This document shows positions 17,197 through 25,091 of a DNA stretch of 46,644 bases, one piece after another. A program made the position numbers and the translations under genes. Source of the stretch: Clostridiales bacterium (GTDB taxonomy: Bacteria; Bacillota; Clostridia; Oscillospirales; Acutalibacteraceae). Below the pieces are notes generated by a model. It did not search any database. It was not told the DNA's origin and saw only the letters and a list, made by a program, of their open reading frames with translations. Position 1 is the stretch's first letter, and every line of letters starts with the position of its first letter. Location: assembly GCA_021200555.1 (NCBI GenBank), contig JAJQGK010000033.1:1-46644 (forward strand), in the 5' to 3' direction.

Positions 17197-18045
17197 TTAA
17201 TTTCTGTATACATCGCCGTCTATGGCTTCTTTTCTTATTCTGCCGTCGCGCAGAAGTCCGCAAAGGCGTTCTTTATCACATTCGCTTAACGCTTCCCTAT
17301 ATTGTACCAAATTTTCTATAAGCTCGTCAAGCTCTCTGAGAAGATAATCTTGATTTTCAAGAAATAATTCCGTCCACATTGTTTCGTTAAGCTTTGCGAC
17401 ACGGGTCAAATCACGATAGCTGCCCGCAGAAAAGCCGTTATGCATACTTGCGGCTTCATTTTTTACATAAGCGTTTGACACAATATGGCAAAGCTGAGAC
17501 GTATAAGCGATAATTCTGTCATGCTCCTCCGGAGTTGAAATTTGAATGTTGGTAAATCCGATATCAGCAAACAGCCCTTTTAAAATGTACACCTTTTCAT
17601 TTTTCACACACTGACGGGGACACAGGACAAGGGAAGAATTTTTAAAAAGATTTTCATTTGAATAAGCAAAGCCCGACATATGAAGTCCCGCCATAGGATG
17701 CGCACCTATATATGTAAAGCCGTATTCATCGGCTATAGGCTCAATTCCGTGACACACAATTCTTTTTACGCCGCAGCAATCCATAACGATAGCGTCCTTG
17801 CTGATGCTTTCGGCATGAGCTTTGACAAAATCAATTGCCGCCTGAGGATAAAGGGCGATGATAATAAGGTCGCAATGGGAAACATTGGATGAGGTGAGCT
17901 TTCTGTCAATAATGTTTCTTGAAACAGCGTCATCAATAATATCACCGTTTAAATCATAAGCGTAAATTTTATTGTCGGTATACGCTCTCAAGGCCTTCGC
18001 CATAGAGCCGCCTATAAGTCCCATTCCCACAATACCAATGTTCAT
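17197..18045 (-). CDS. tyrA: prephenate dehydrogenase
   Basis: The 282-residue NAD-dependent enzyme oxidatively decarboxylates prephenate to 4-hydroxyphenylpyruvate, the tyrosine branch. The N-terminal Rossmann motif is GMGLIGGS (residues 7-14). The catalytic region shows MDCCGVKR and YIGAHPMAG, and the helical C-terminal half has SQLCHIVSNAY and GSYRDLTRVA. There is no C-terminal ACT domain, unlike the ~360-residue Bacillus form, so direct tyrosine control through ACT is absent. It is the promoter-proximal gene of the operon. Its Shine-Dalgarno sequence is weak. Confidence 0.96.
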   Translation of the reverse strand: MNIGIVGMGLIGGSMAKALRAYTDNKIYAYDLNGDIIDDAVSRNIIDRKLTSSNVSHCDLIIIALYPQAAIDFVKAHAESISKDAIVMDCCGVKRIVCHGIEPIADEYGFTYIGAHPMAGLHMSGFAYSNENLFKNSSLVLCPRQCVKNEKVYILKGLFADIGFTNIQISTPEEHDRIIAYTSQLCHIVSNAYVKNEAASMHNGFSAGSYRDLTRVAKLNETMWTELFLENQDYLLRELDELIENLVQYREALSECDKERLCGLLRDGRIRKEAIDGDVYRN

Positions 18046-18115
18046 TATTTCTACCGAGCGCAGAAAAAAGCGCCGATCCTTTCCGTATAAATTAAATCTG
18101 TTAAAAATATATAAT

Positions 18116-18144
18116 ATAATAGCATGTTTACTTCATTATGTCAA
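18116..18144 (-). promoter_or_regulatory. promoter of the tyrA-aroB-aroA-aroC-aroE/K-pheA operon
   Basis: On the minus strand TTGACA (18139-18144), 17 bases and TATTAT (18116-18121) form a strong sigma-A promoter. The ~65-nt leader contains a small GGCGC/GCGCT hairpin but no T-box, leader peptide or clear attenuator. Confidence 0.85.
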
Positions 18145-18191
18145 CACTTTAAAGCGATGAAGAAAACGATTATTTTGCATTTTCAGACTCC

Positions 18192-18425
18192 TTATTTCTT
18201 GCAGACAACATTTCTCATAGGCAATCGAATTTCACCGTTGCCTGTATCCGGTCTATCTAAATAAGCACCGATTAAATCACGCCTATCACAATACCGCCGC
18301 CTGCTGCTTGCATATTTTCCGCAATACATCGTCACAAAGCCCCTCATACGCAGGTATTCCTTGCGTTTTGTTCCATGTCTTGCAAACAATTCGTGAAGCT
18401 GTGCCGCACTCGATTTAATCAGCGA
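18192..18425 (-). other. orphan reading frame of uncertain status, possibly a repeat or gene remnant
   Basis: The 459-base gap between tyrA and the DUF1963 gene holds an uninterrupted frame of about 78 codons with no ATG near its beginning. A TTG at 18389 is the only possible start in the middle. The translation is basic (ELFARHGTKRKEYLRMRG, ending MRNVVCKK) and matches no family I recognise. There is no Shine-Dalgarno sequence. Its upstream end carries ATTTAATCAGCGATTAC (18413-18429), which recurs in inverted orientation with one mismatch at 11296-11312 behind pheA, so it may belong to a dispersed element. I do not call it a gene. Confidence 0.25.
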
Positions 18426-18447
18426 TTACCTTACGGCTACGGAACAC

Positions 18448-18476
18448 TTGTAATTTTCCGCATATTATGTTAAAAT
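18448..18476 (+). promoter_or_regulatory. probable promoter of the DUF1963-aroQ unit
   Basis: TTGTAA (18448-18453), 17 bases and TAAAAT (18471-18476) lie about 30 bases before the DUF1963 start codon. Confidence 0.5.
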
Positions 18477-18504
18477 AGGAAAAAACAATCGGGACAGTGA
18501 TTTA

Positions 18505-19128
18505 ATGAAAGAGGACAATTCGATTTATTTTATGCCTGCAAGCGGAAAAGCGGATATAGGAGAGAGCAAATTTTTCGGCGCTCCGGATTTGCCTGAAAAT
18601 TTCGACTGGCCTGCCGACTCGGAGGGCTTCGACATGGAATTTATTTGTCAGATCAATTGTTGTGACGCACATAAATTCAACAGTGAAATTCCCGAAAGCG
18701 GAATGCTTTACTTTTTCGGCTGCATTGCCGAGCCTTTGGGTGTTCCGGACGCACCGAAAATCAGCGAGGGATTTCAGTCAATGGGGTATTTCAGCGTGAA
18801 ATATGAGGACGTTCCCGCACCTGAGCTTCAAAGCGGTGAAATTGTGGATATAAACGGAGATCCCATCGGGTTCAAGGAAATAAAAATCGAATTTTCAAAG
18901 GATGAAAATGTCTGCACGGAAATGTACCACAAGCTTTTGGGCGGATACCCGGAGGGAACCGACACGGACGAGCTGTCCGACTACAGGCTGCTTTTATGCC
19001 TTGACTCCTTTTCCGGCGAGGATTTTGACCTGGAATTTCAAGACAGCGGGTATTTATATTTTCTTATTAAGGAAAATGATTTGACAAACAAAGATTTTTC
19101 AAAGGTAATTTGTTATCTTGCAATATGA
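18505..19128 (+). CDS. DUF1963 (YwqG-like) protein
   Basis: The 207-residue cytoplasmic protein has the DUF1963/YwqG pattern: GESKFFGAPDLPENFDWP, then MEFICQINCCD, then IPESGMLYFFG, and a C-terminal DSGYLYFLIKENDL. The family folds as a repeated beta-barrel and is common in Firmicutes; its biochemical role is not established. The gene is acidic, soluble, without signal peptide. It starts at an ATG with only a weak Shine-Dalgarno sequence and ends 16 bases before aroQ, so the two are probably co-transcribed. The link to aromatic metabolism may be only positional. Confidence 0.8.
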   Translation: MKEDNSIYFMPASGKADIGESKFFGAPDLPENFDWPADSEGFDMEFICQINCCDAHKFNSEIPESGMLYFFGCIAEPLGVPDAPKISEGFQSMGYFSVKYEDVPAPELQSGEIVDINGDPIGFKEIKIEFSKDENVCTEMYHKLLGGYPEGTDTDELSDYRLLLCLDSFSGEDFDLEFQDSGYLYFLIKENDLTNKDFSKVICYLAI

Positions 19129-19144
19129 AACAGAGGTGAAAAAG

Positions 19145-19579
19145 ATGAAATTTCTTGTAATTAACGGTCCCAATCTTAACATGCTGGGAATAAGAGAGCC
19201 TAATATATACGGAAAAACCTCCTACAGCGATCTGCTTAAAATGATTGATGACTGGTCAAAGGAAAACGATATTGAGGTGGAGTGCTTTCAGTCCAATCAC
19301 GAGGGAGCAATTGTGGACAAGATACAGGAGGCTTACGGAGTGTGTGACGGAATAGCAATAAATCCCGCAGCGTACACTCATACAAGCGTCGCAATTCTCG
19401 ACGCCTTAAAGGCTGCAGGTCTTCCCGCCGTGGAAATCCATATTTCGGATATTAATGAGAGGGAGCAATTCAGGCATGTTTCATATGCGGGAAAAGCGTG
19501 CTTCGATCATGTTATCGGCAAAGGACTTGACGGCTACATCATTGCACTGGACATGCTTAAAAAAACTGTACACAAGTAA
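19145..19579 (+). CDS. aroQ: type II 3-dehydroquinate dehydratase
   Basis: The 144-residue enzyme dehydrates 3-dehydroquinate to 3-dehydroshikimate, the step between AroB and AroE that the opposite-strand operon lacks. Type II motifs are clear: INGPNLNMLGIREPNIYG (with the catalytic Tyr), ECFQSNHEGAIVDKI, INPAAYTHTSVAILDAL and VEIHISDINEREQFR. Type II enzymes form dodecamers. The ATG at 19145 with GAGGTG 6 bases upstream is chosen over an in-frame TTG at 19118 that would overlap the preceding gene. Confidence 0.97.
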   Translation: MKFLVINGPNLNMLGIREPNIYGKTSYSDLLKMIDDWSKENDIEVECFQSNHEGAIVDKIQEAYGVCDGIAINPAAYTHTSVAILDALKAAGLPAVEIHISDINEREQFRHVSYAGKACFDHVIGKGLDGYIIALDMLKKTVHK

Positions 19580-19594
19580 CGCAAAATCAATTGC

Positions 19595-19632
19595 AAACAG
19601 CAGATGGCTTTTAAACCACCTGCTGTTTTTTT
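19595..19632 (+). terminator. terminator after aroQ
   Basis: AAACAGCAG (19595-19603) pairs with CTGCTGTTT (19620-19628), with an extra TGG/CCA inside, followed by T's. It separates aroQ from the convergent large gene. Confidence 0.8.
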
Positions 19633-19648
19633 GGATGAACAATTAAAT

Positions 19649-22600
19649 TCAGAACAGTTCCGAAAGGAATAAAGCTATCTTATTGAAAAATTCCACAAGC
19701 TTGCACAGGAAATCACAGATAAGCGAGCCTACCGGCAGACCGCAGATGTCGCATACAAAGCTTCCGTCGGGAACATCGTGACCCGAAGCCGCTTCATAGT
19801 AGGCGTAGACCTCCACAGTCGTTCCGTCGTCAAGGGTATCCTCATAAAGCTCGTATCCGTCTGTCGTGCAGGTGAGAGTTGAGGTTTCGATATATTTTCT
19901 CTCAACGCAGGTGCCGTAGTAGGCAAACTTGCCGTCGGGAGCGAAGGTATAGGCCGTTCCGTCAATTGTAACCGTGCTTGTAGCCATACAGTTGTTATTT
20001 GAGGGATCGAAGTAGTACAAATCATCGCCTATTGTATAAAGTCCGGATACGGGAGATGCGCCCCAGTAATACTGAATGCCGTACTCGGTTTCATTCCATG
20101 CGCCTTCAAGAAGGTATCCCTCCTCAGAGAATGTGTAAACAAGGTCTATACTTGTATTGTTGTTTATTGTAACGGTTCCCGACATGGTGTCAAATTTACC
20201 GTTGGATCTGTTAAAGTAATAAAGCAGTCCTTCTATTTCGACCCAACCTCTCTGCTTGGAGCCGGCAATATAGTAGCAATATCTGCCGTTGGACTGAAGC
20301 TCAAGAGAACCTTTTGTCATTTTTCCGTCCTCGCCGAAGGTATAGGTATGGCCGTCCTCTTCAAGGGTGCCGGTTATGGCGTGACCGTTTTCGTCAAAGT
20401 AATAGTAATCCGTGCCGTTTGCAAGCCAACCCGTCTGCTTGTTTCCGGCGATGTAGTACATAAGACTTCCGTCGCTGTCGTTTACAAATCCGGTAAAGTC
20501 GGAGGGCAATTCTGTGGTATAGCCGCATACGGAGCATGTTACATAAACGCCGTCCTCATGGAATACATAGCTGTGGCCGTCTGTCATGCATGTGCTGTCG
20601 CTTGTCTTTGTGTAGGAGTCTATCAGCTGTCCCACGCCGTCAACCACATCATAGGTTGTAACGGTAAACATTGAGTCTGTAGCCGTTACGGAAAGGTAAA
20701 TTCCGCTGTAATCGTTGGTTGCTATTGCAAAGTTGTATTCCGGAGTATTTGTAACGCTGTAGGACTTTTCGCCGGAGGAGCCGCAGATAAAGTATACAAC
20801 GCCGTTATCCTCGTCAACCTCGCCGCCCGTCATGGGAAGAGTTCTCGCATAGGAGTGGTCGTGGCCTGAGAATACGAAGTCAATACCGGCTTCCTCGCAG
20901 GCTGTCGGGAAGTTCTCTGTAAGGAAATCATGGGAATCGGTGGTATTTGTGTTATAAGCCGGAACATGGATTGCAACAATCTTCCACAGCGCATCGCTGG
21001 CGGATGCGTCCTCAACAAGCCAATCCATAACCTCCTGATAATATGCCTCTGAATTTGTATAATAGCTGACAACAGCCACATAGATGTTGCCGTATTCAAC
21101 GGAATAATATTTATCGTCCGCCGTACCGTAGATTGCATTTGCAGCCGCGGCGTACTCATCACCCATATACTCATGGTTGCCCAAAACATGGATAAGAGTC
21201 TGATCCGCTAAATCCTCATCGGAGAATACGTCAAGAATATCGCTCCAATCGTCATAGAGAGAGGCCTGCTCAACGGAGTCGCCGGTTTGGATGCCGAAGT
21301 CATAGCTTACGCCGTCATTTGCCATAGCGTTAAGAAGGCTTGCAACGTTTGATGTGTCCTCAGCCTGAATATCGCCGAACACGAAGAAGCTTGTATCTGC
21401 TCCGGACATGGAGGTCTTGAAGCTCTTTGCGGAGGAAATTATAATGCCGTCTCCCACAAAGTAAACGTATTCTGTATTTTCATCAAGTCCGGTAAGCGTA
21501 ACGGTATTTGTTCTTACGGCGTAGTTGGAGTTAATATCGGTGCTGCCGCCGAAAGCTATTACCTTGCTTGTTCCCGATGCAGACTTAAGAGACGACATTC
21601 CGCCGGCTTCATAATCCGCTTTTGCGGCATACAAAACGGTTGCCGTTTCATCCGATACGAGAGGATTGGAAAGCCATGTGATAGTTTTTGACGTATCGCC
21701 TTCCTCGGCAGCGTTTGCAAGAACGTAATAGGGTATTCCGCTGCTGTCGCCTGCGACTGCATATGTTTGGGAGGTATATCTGAATGAGTAATCATCGCCG
21801 TTGTTGGCGTAAATTGTGAAGTTCTGAACCTCGGAAGTGAAGTTATAGCAAGCAAGGAGTCCGTTTGAGTATGTAGTTCCCAACAGCGTGCCGTCAACGG
21901 AATATACATTTACTCCGGCAGCCGCCGTTCCGTCTGCATTGTCAACATGTATAACGGTCTTGCCGCCTACGTAGGAAACTTCCGTATATACCGAATATGC
22001 CGCTGTAATGGCAGTTGATACGCTTGCCGATGCAAACGTGTCCGTGGTAATAGTTTCATCGCTGAATACGATAGAGCCTTCCAGAACTCTGTAGGTAAAG
22101 GACTTACCCTCTGCGGCGCTGATGGGAATTGTTGCGGAAATATAAGCAAGAGCGTCAAAACCGCCGGTGGACGCAACCTCTGCGCCGTCCAGCTTTGTAA
22201 CGGTAATCGTCATTGTTCCCGTAGACTCGTCATAGGTAAACGATCCCTCAAAGCCGTCCGTATACTCTACAGTTATATCATCGGCAGTGGAAACAAGATC
22301 CGCATCAAGACGGATTTGAGCCGTTACGCTTTCAATCAAACCTATTTCATTTGATGAAAGAGCAAGCTTGTAATCCGAACCCAGCGTACAGTCGGCAGTT
22401 ACCGCCTCAACCTTTGCTGTAGGCAGATTTTCCTCGCCCGCTACGGTGAAATAGCGTGTTTCGGATGTTTCATTGTTAAAGCTGTCACGGATAACAACCT
22501 GAATTGAATGTAATCCGTTGGCAAGAGTCGTATAATATTTTATGGTATAGTCGCCTGTAAGTACGATACAATCCTCTGTAACATCCTTGCCGTCAATGTA

Positions 22601-24901
22601 AACACGGCAGGACTCAAAGTTTATATCGGTTGCGTATTTATCGGATTCACCGTCTCCGGAGCCGAAGTCGTGGAAAGTGGTCTGAATTGCGATTTCGTTG
22701 GCGTTTACGGTGGTAGACGAACCGATATTTACCGTTTCGCTGTTTAAGTCGCCTACTTCAATGGTATCGATAACGGGATTGTTTACATCGTCTGTATTTG
22801 AGCCGTAAACAAACTGAACATTGTCTATGTAGATGTAACCCTTACAGTCTGCGTGAGCCACTGAATTAAAGATTTTATTTCCGCTTTCATCGACTCCCGC
22901 ATATGAGTAGAAGCCGTTTGAGCTGCCGGGAACCCACATAATTCTAATTGTTTCGCCGGCGTTAAAGCTGAACGGTCCCTGCAAGCCGGTTAAATCTGCC
23001 TCAAGGTATTTCCAGCCTGTCCAGTCGATACCGCCTAAAGCTGCACTGGTACCGCTTTCGTTAAAGTTTACGGTCTGAACCGTGCCGTTGCCGTCCCTAA
23101 GTCTCATCCTGACCCAGAAGTTGGGAGTTCCCTCGGGGCAGTACATCCAAAATCCTACAGCGGTGGGAGTTCCCTCCGTAGACTCTGAGTCAACAACAGC
23201 TCCTATACATGCTCCCTCAATAACATCGGTTGCCACATTTGTGAAATCATATGAAATCTTTAAGGCGTAACTGCCCATGCGAACCTTGCCGGTGTCAACA
23301 TCCACAACCTCGCTTTCGACTATGGAATTTCTGCCGTAGTTAAGGTTAAGCATTGTGGTAACGCCGTCTACATAATCACTGCCGTAGGCGACAACCTTTC
23401 CGCCGCTGGGATCGCATTGAGCGTAGGCAAAAATGTAATCATCGGGATTTTCAAAGTCCCATATTACGGAGGGCAGCTTACCGATAATAGCCGTAATTGA
23501 ACCGGAAATACTGCTGTCATAGGCTGAGGTGGCTGTGATTGTACCAGTTACAGATGCAGAGTCGGAAGCGATAAATGTATTTCCGCTGAATGAACCCATG
23601 GTTTCATCGCTCATTGTCCAAACGATGTCGCCCTCTTTGTAATTCATATCGATTGTTTTATACTTCACCGATAGTCCTAAGGTGCTTTCGGCCTCAAAGC
23701 CAAGACTTATTTCCTCGTTGGTAAAGGAAATTTCATCGGGTTCCCGGATTTCAATGGTAGTAGTTCCGCATATAACACCGCCTGAGATGTAATTAACGGT
23801 TACGGTTCCGGTCGTACCGTTTGAAGTGAATACACCGTCTGTTGTAATTGAACCGTAGGACGTATCTTCAAGGGCGAAATATCCGTCCGCGGGAAGAGAC
23901 GCCGCATAGCCTGCGGAGTCAACGCCTTCAGCCGTAAATGTTACGGTGGAGCCGGGAGTGTAAATTTCATTGTTGGGGGAAAGAGACGCATGATCGAATA
24001 CGCCCGTTGCGGTTGCGGAAGAGCAAATAAGGATAGCGGTTGAAACTGTTCTCTCGGAACCGTCAGAAGGACTGTTTCTGCAAACAAGCTCATCGCTGCC
24101 TTCATGCTGTGAAAGCATAGTAGAGGATCCGCCGCCGTCAAGGTTAAGGGCGTCAACACAGCCTAAAGCTATCATCATATCGGCTAATTCGGAATACGTC
24201 ACACCGCAGGATGTGGGGGCTTGTCTGCCGTCAACAACCAAAAAGACAACGGAGCCGTCCGCCTTGATGCCTACAGCGGTTCTGGGAAGAGCGGCGGTAT
24301 TGCTCAAAATAGAGCTGCTCTTAACTCCGTCTTTAACAAGAATTGTAGGACCGCCCACGCAGGATATCATATTATCCGTATCAGCTTTGCCGGAACCGAT
24401 AACCGCAGTTCCGTCCTTAAGGATTGCAAAATAATTCCAGTTATCGTTTGTATTATAGGTTACGCCCTGCAATACAAGTGTGCCCGTAGGAGCGCCGGTG
24501 GACATATTGTAATAGTCGCCGTTTACGCCGGCTACAACATTTACGCTTAACTTGCTTTCGGCAGCGGCAGCCTGATCTCTTACGGTCTGCATGCCCCAAG
24601 AAGAAGCGTTCTGATCCTTATAGGAGGATATAATCGAGGTGGTTGGATTGCTCAAATCAACCTCAATGGCGAAGCCCTGATTTTGATTTGAACCTGATGA
24701 ATTGTTTGTCGTAATGTGTTTCTCCGTGATACCGGGAGCTACCGTATAATCCGTCTGAGACGTAAGATACATATTGGAGCCGAGCTTTGAGGTATCAAAT
24801 GAGATTTCCGCCAGCGCGCTAATGGGAGCAATGACAGTAAAAAGCATTGCGAAAGACAAGAGCACGGCGAAGAATTTCTTTGAGGAATTTAGCGTTCTCA
24901 T
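19649..24901 (-). CDS. secreted multidomain phosphodiester glycosidase-metallophosphatase with wall-binding repeats
   Basis: The 1750-residue protein starts with a signal peptide (FFAVLLSFAMLFTVIAPISALA). Rough domain order: 95-295 a NAGPA/DUF2233 phosphodiester glycosidase (GVNGDYYNM, VDALNLDGGGSSTML); 300-480 Ig-like modules; 490-690 a carbohydrate-binding-like sandwich (VGFWMYCPEG, WTGWKYLEADL); 840-1000 a cohesin-like module; 1080-1430 a Fn3-like domain plus calcineurin-like phosphatase of the purple acid phosphatase kind, with metal motifs FGDIQ, QTGDS, LGNHEY, HVPAY and GHDHSYAR; about 1470-1660 choline-binding-type repeats (GWLANGTDYYYFDENG); then a CxxC segment and an amphipathic hydrophobic tail. 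It could expose a phosphomonoester by removing a sugar and then hydrolyse it, at the cell surface. The start is ATG with AAAGG upstream. The substrate is inferred, not shown. Confidence 0.88.
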   Translation of the reverse strand: MRTLNSSKKFFAVLLSFAMLFTVIAPISALAEISFDTSKLGSNMYLTSQTDYTVAPGITEKHITTNNSSGSNQNQGFAIEVDLSNPTTSIISSYKDQNASSWGMQTVRDQAAAAESKLSVNVVAGVNGDYYNMSTGAPTGTLVLQGVTYNTNDNWNYFAILKDGTAVIGSGKADTDNMISCVGGPTILVKDGVKSSSILSNTAALPRTAVGIKADGSVVFLVVDGRQAPTSCGVTYSELADMMIALGCVDALNLDGGGSSTMLSQHEGSDELVCRNSPSDGSERTVSTAILICSSATATGVFDHASLSPNNEIYTPGSTVTFTAEGVDSAGYAASLPADGYFALEDTSYGSITTDGVFTSNGTTGTVTVNYISGGVICGTTTIEIREPDEISFTNEEISLGFEAESTLGLSVKYKTIDMNYKEGDIVWTMSDETMGSFSGNTFIASDSASVTGTITATSAYDSSISGSITAIIGKLPSVIWDFENPDDYIFAYAQCDPSGGKVVAYGSDYVDGVTTMLNLNYGRNSIVESEVVDVDTGKVRMGSYALKISYDFTNVATDVIEGACIGAVVDSESTEGTPTAVGFWMYCPEGTPNFWVRMRLRDGNGTVQTVNFNESGTSAALGGIDWTGWKYLEADLTGLQGPFSFNAGETIRIMWVPGSSNGFYSYAGVDESGNKIFNSVAHADCKGYIYIDNVQFVYGSNTDDVNNPVIDTIEVGDLNSETVNIGSSTTVNANEIAIQTTFHDFGSGDGESDKYATDINFESCRVYIDGKDVTEDCIVLTGDYTIKYYTTLANGLHSIQVVIRDSFNNETSETRYFTVAGEENLPTAKVEAVTADCTLGSDYKLALSSNEIGLIESVTAQIRLDADLVSTADDITVEYTDGFEGSFTYDESTGTMTITVTKLDGAEVASTGGFDALAYISATIPISAAEGKSFTYRVLEGSIVFSDETITTDTFASASVSTAITAAYSVYTEVSYVGGKTVIHVDNADGTAAAGVNVYSVDGTLLGTTYSNGLLACYNFTSEVQNFTIYANNGDDYSFRYTSQTYAVAGDSSGIPYYVLANAAEEGDTSKTITWLSNPLVSDETATVLYAAKADYEAGGMSSLKSASGTSKVIAFGGSTDINSNYAVRTNTVTLTGLDENTEYVYFVGDGIIISSAKSFKTSMSGADTSFFVFGDIQAEDTSNVASLLNAMANDGVSYDFGIQTGDSVEQASLYDDWSDILDVFSDEDLADQTLIHVLGNHEYMGDEYAAAANAIYGTADDKYYSVEYGNIYVAVVSYYTNSEAYYQEVMDWLVEDASASDALWKIVAIHVPAYNTNTTDSHDFLTENFPTACEEAGIDFVFSGHDHSYARTLPMTGGEVDEDNGVVYFICGSSGEKSYSVTNTPEYNFAIATNDYSGIYLSVTATDSMFTVTTYDVVDGVGQLIDSYTKTSDSTCMTDGHSYVFHEDGVYVTCSVCGYTTELPSDFTGFVNDSDGSLMYYIAGNKQTGWLANGTDYYYFDENGHAITGTLEEDGHTYTFGEDGKMTKGSLELQSNGRYCYYIAGSKQRGWVEIEGLLYYFNRSNGKFDTMSGTVTINNNTSIDLVYTFSEEGYLLEGAWNETEYGIQYYWGASPVSGLYTIGDDLYYFDPSNNNCMATSTVTIDGTAYTFAPDGKFAYYGTCVERKYIETSTLTCTTDGYELYEDTLDDGTTVEVYAYYEAASGHDVPDGSFVCDICGLPVGSLICDFLCKLVEFFNKIALFLSELF

Positions 24902-24954
24902 AATTATTTTACCTTTCTGACATCAATTGCATATGAAAATCCATATACAAGTTT

Positions 24955-24983
24955 ATTATATATAAATTCCCTGTACTTGTCAA
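24955..24983 (-). promoter_or_regulatory. consensus promoter of the 1750-residue secreted enzyme gene
   Basis: On the minus strand TTGACA (24978-24983), 17 bases and TATAAT (24955-24960) are a perfect consensus. Confidence 0.85.
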
Positions 24984-25026
24984 TAACCTTTTTTCGATAA
25001 AGATATAAAATGAACAAAAATAGGTA

Positions 25027-25055
25027 TTGCAAATGCAGTATTTTTGTGCTAATAT
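25027..25055 (+). promoter_or_regulatory. probable promoter of the GH30-PHP gene pair
   Basis: TTGCAA (25027-25032), 17 bases and TAATAT (25050-25055) lie about 37 bases before the GH30 start. It diverges from the promoter of the large gene, about 45 bases away. Confidence 0.5.
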
Positions 25056-25091
25056 AGTTACATATTATTCATATACTGTGGAGGTAATCCT

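Noticed and set aside
17174-17263. N-terminal extension of AroB (basic stretch)
   Set aside because: It overlaps the end of tyrA, has no ribosome binding site, and the shorter start matches family length.
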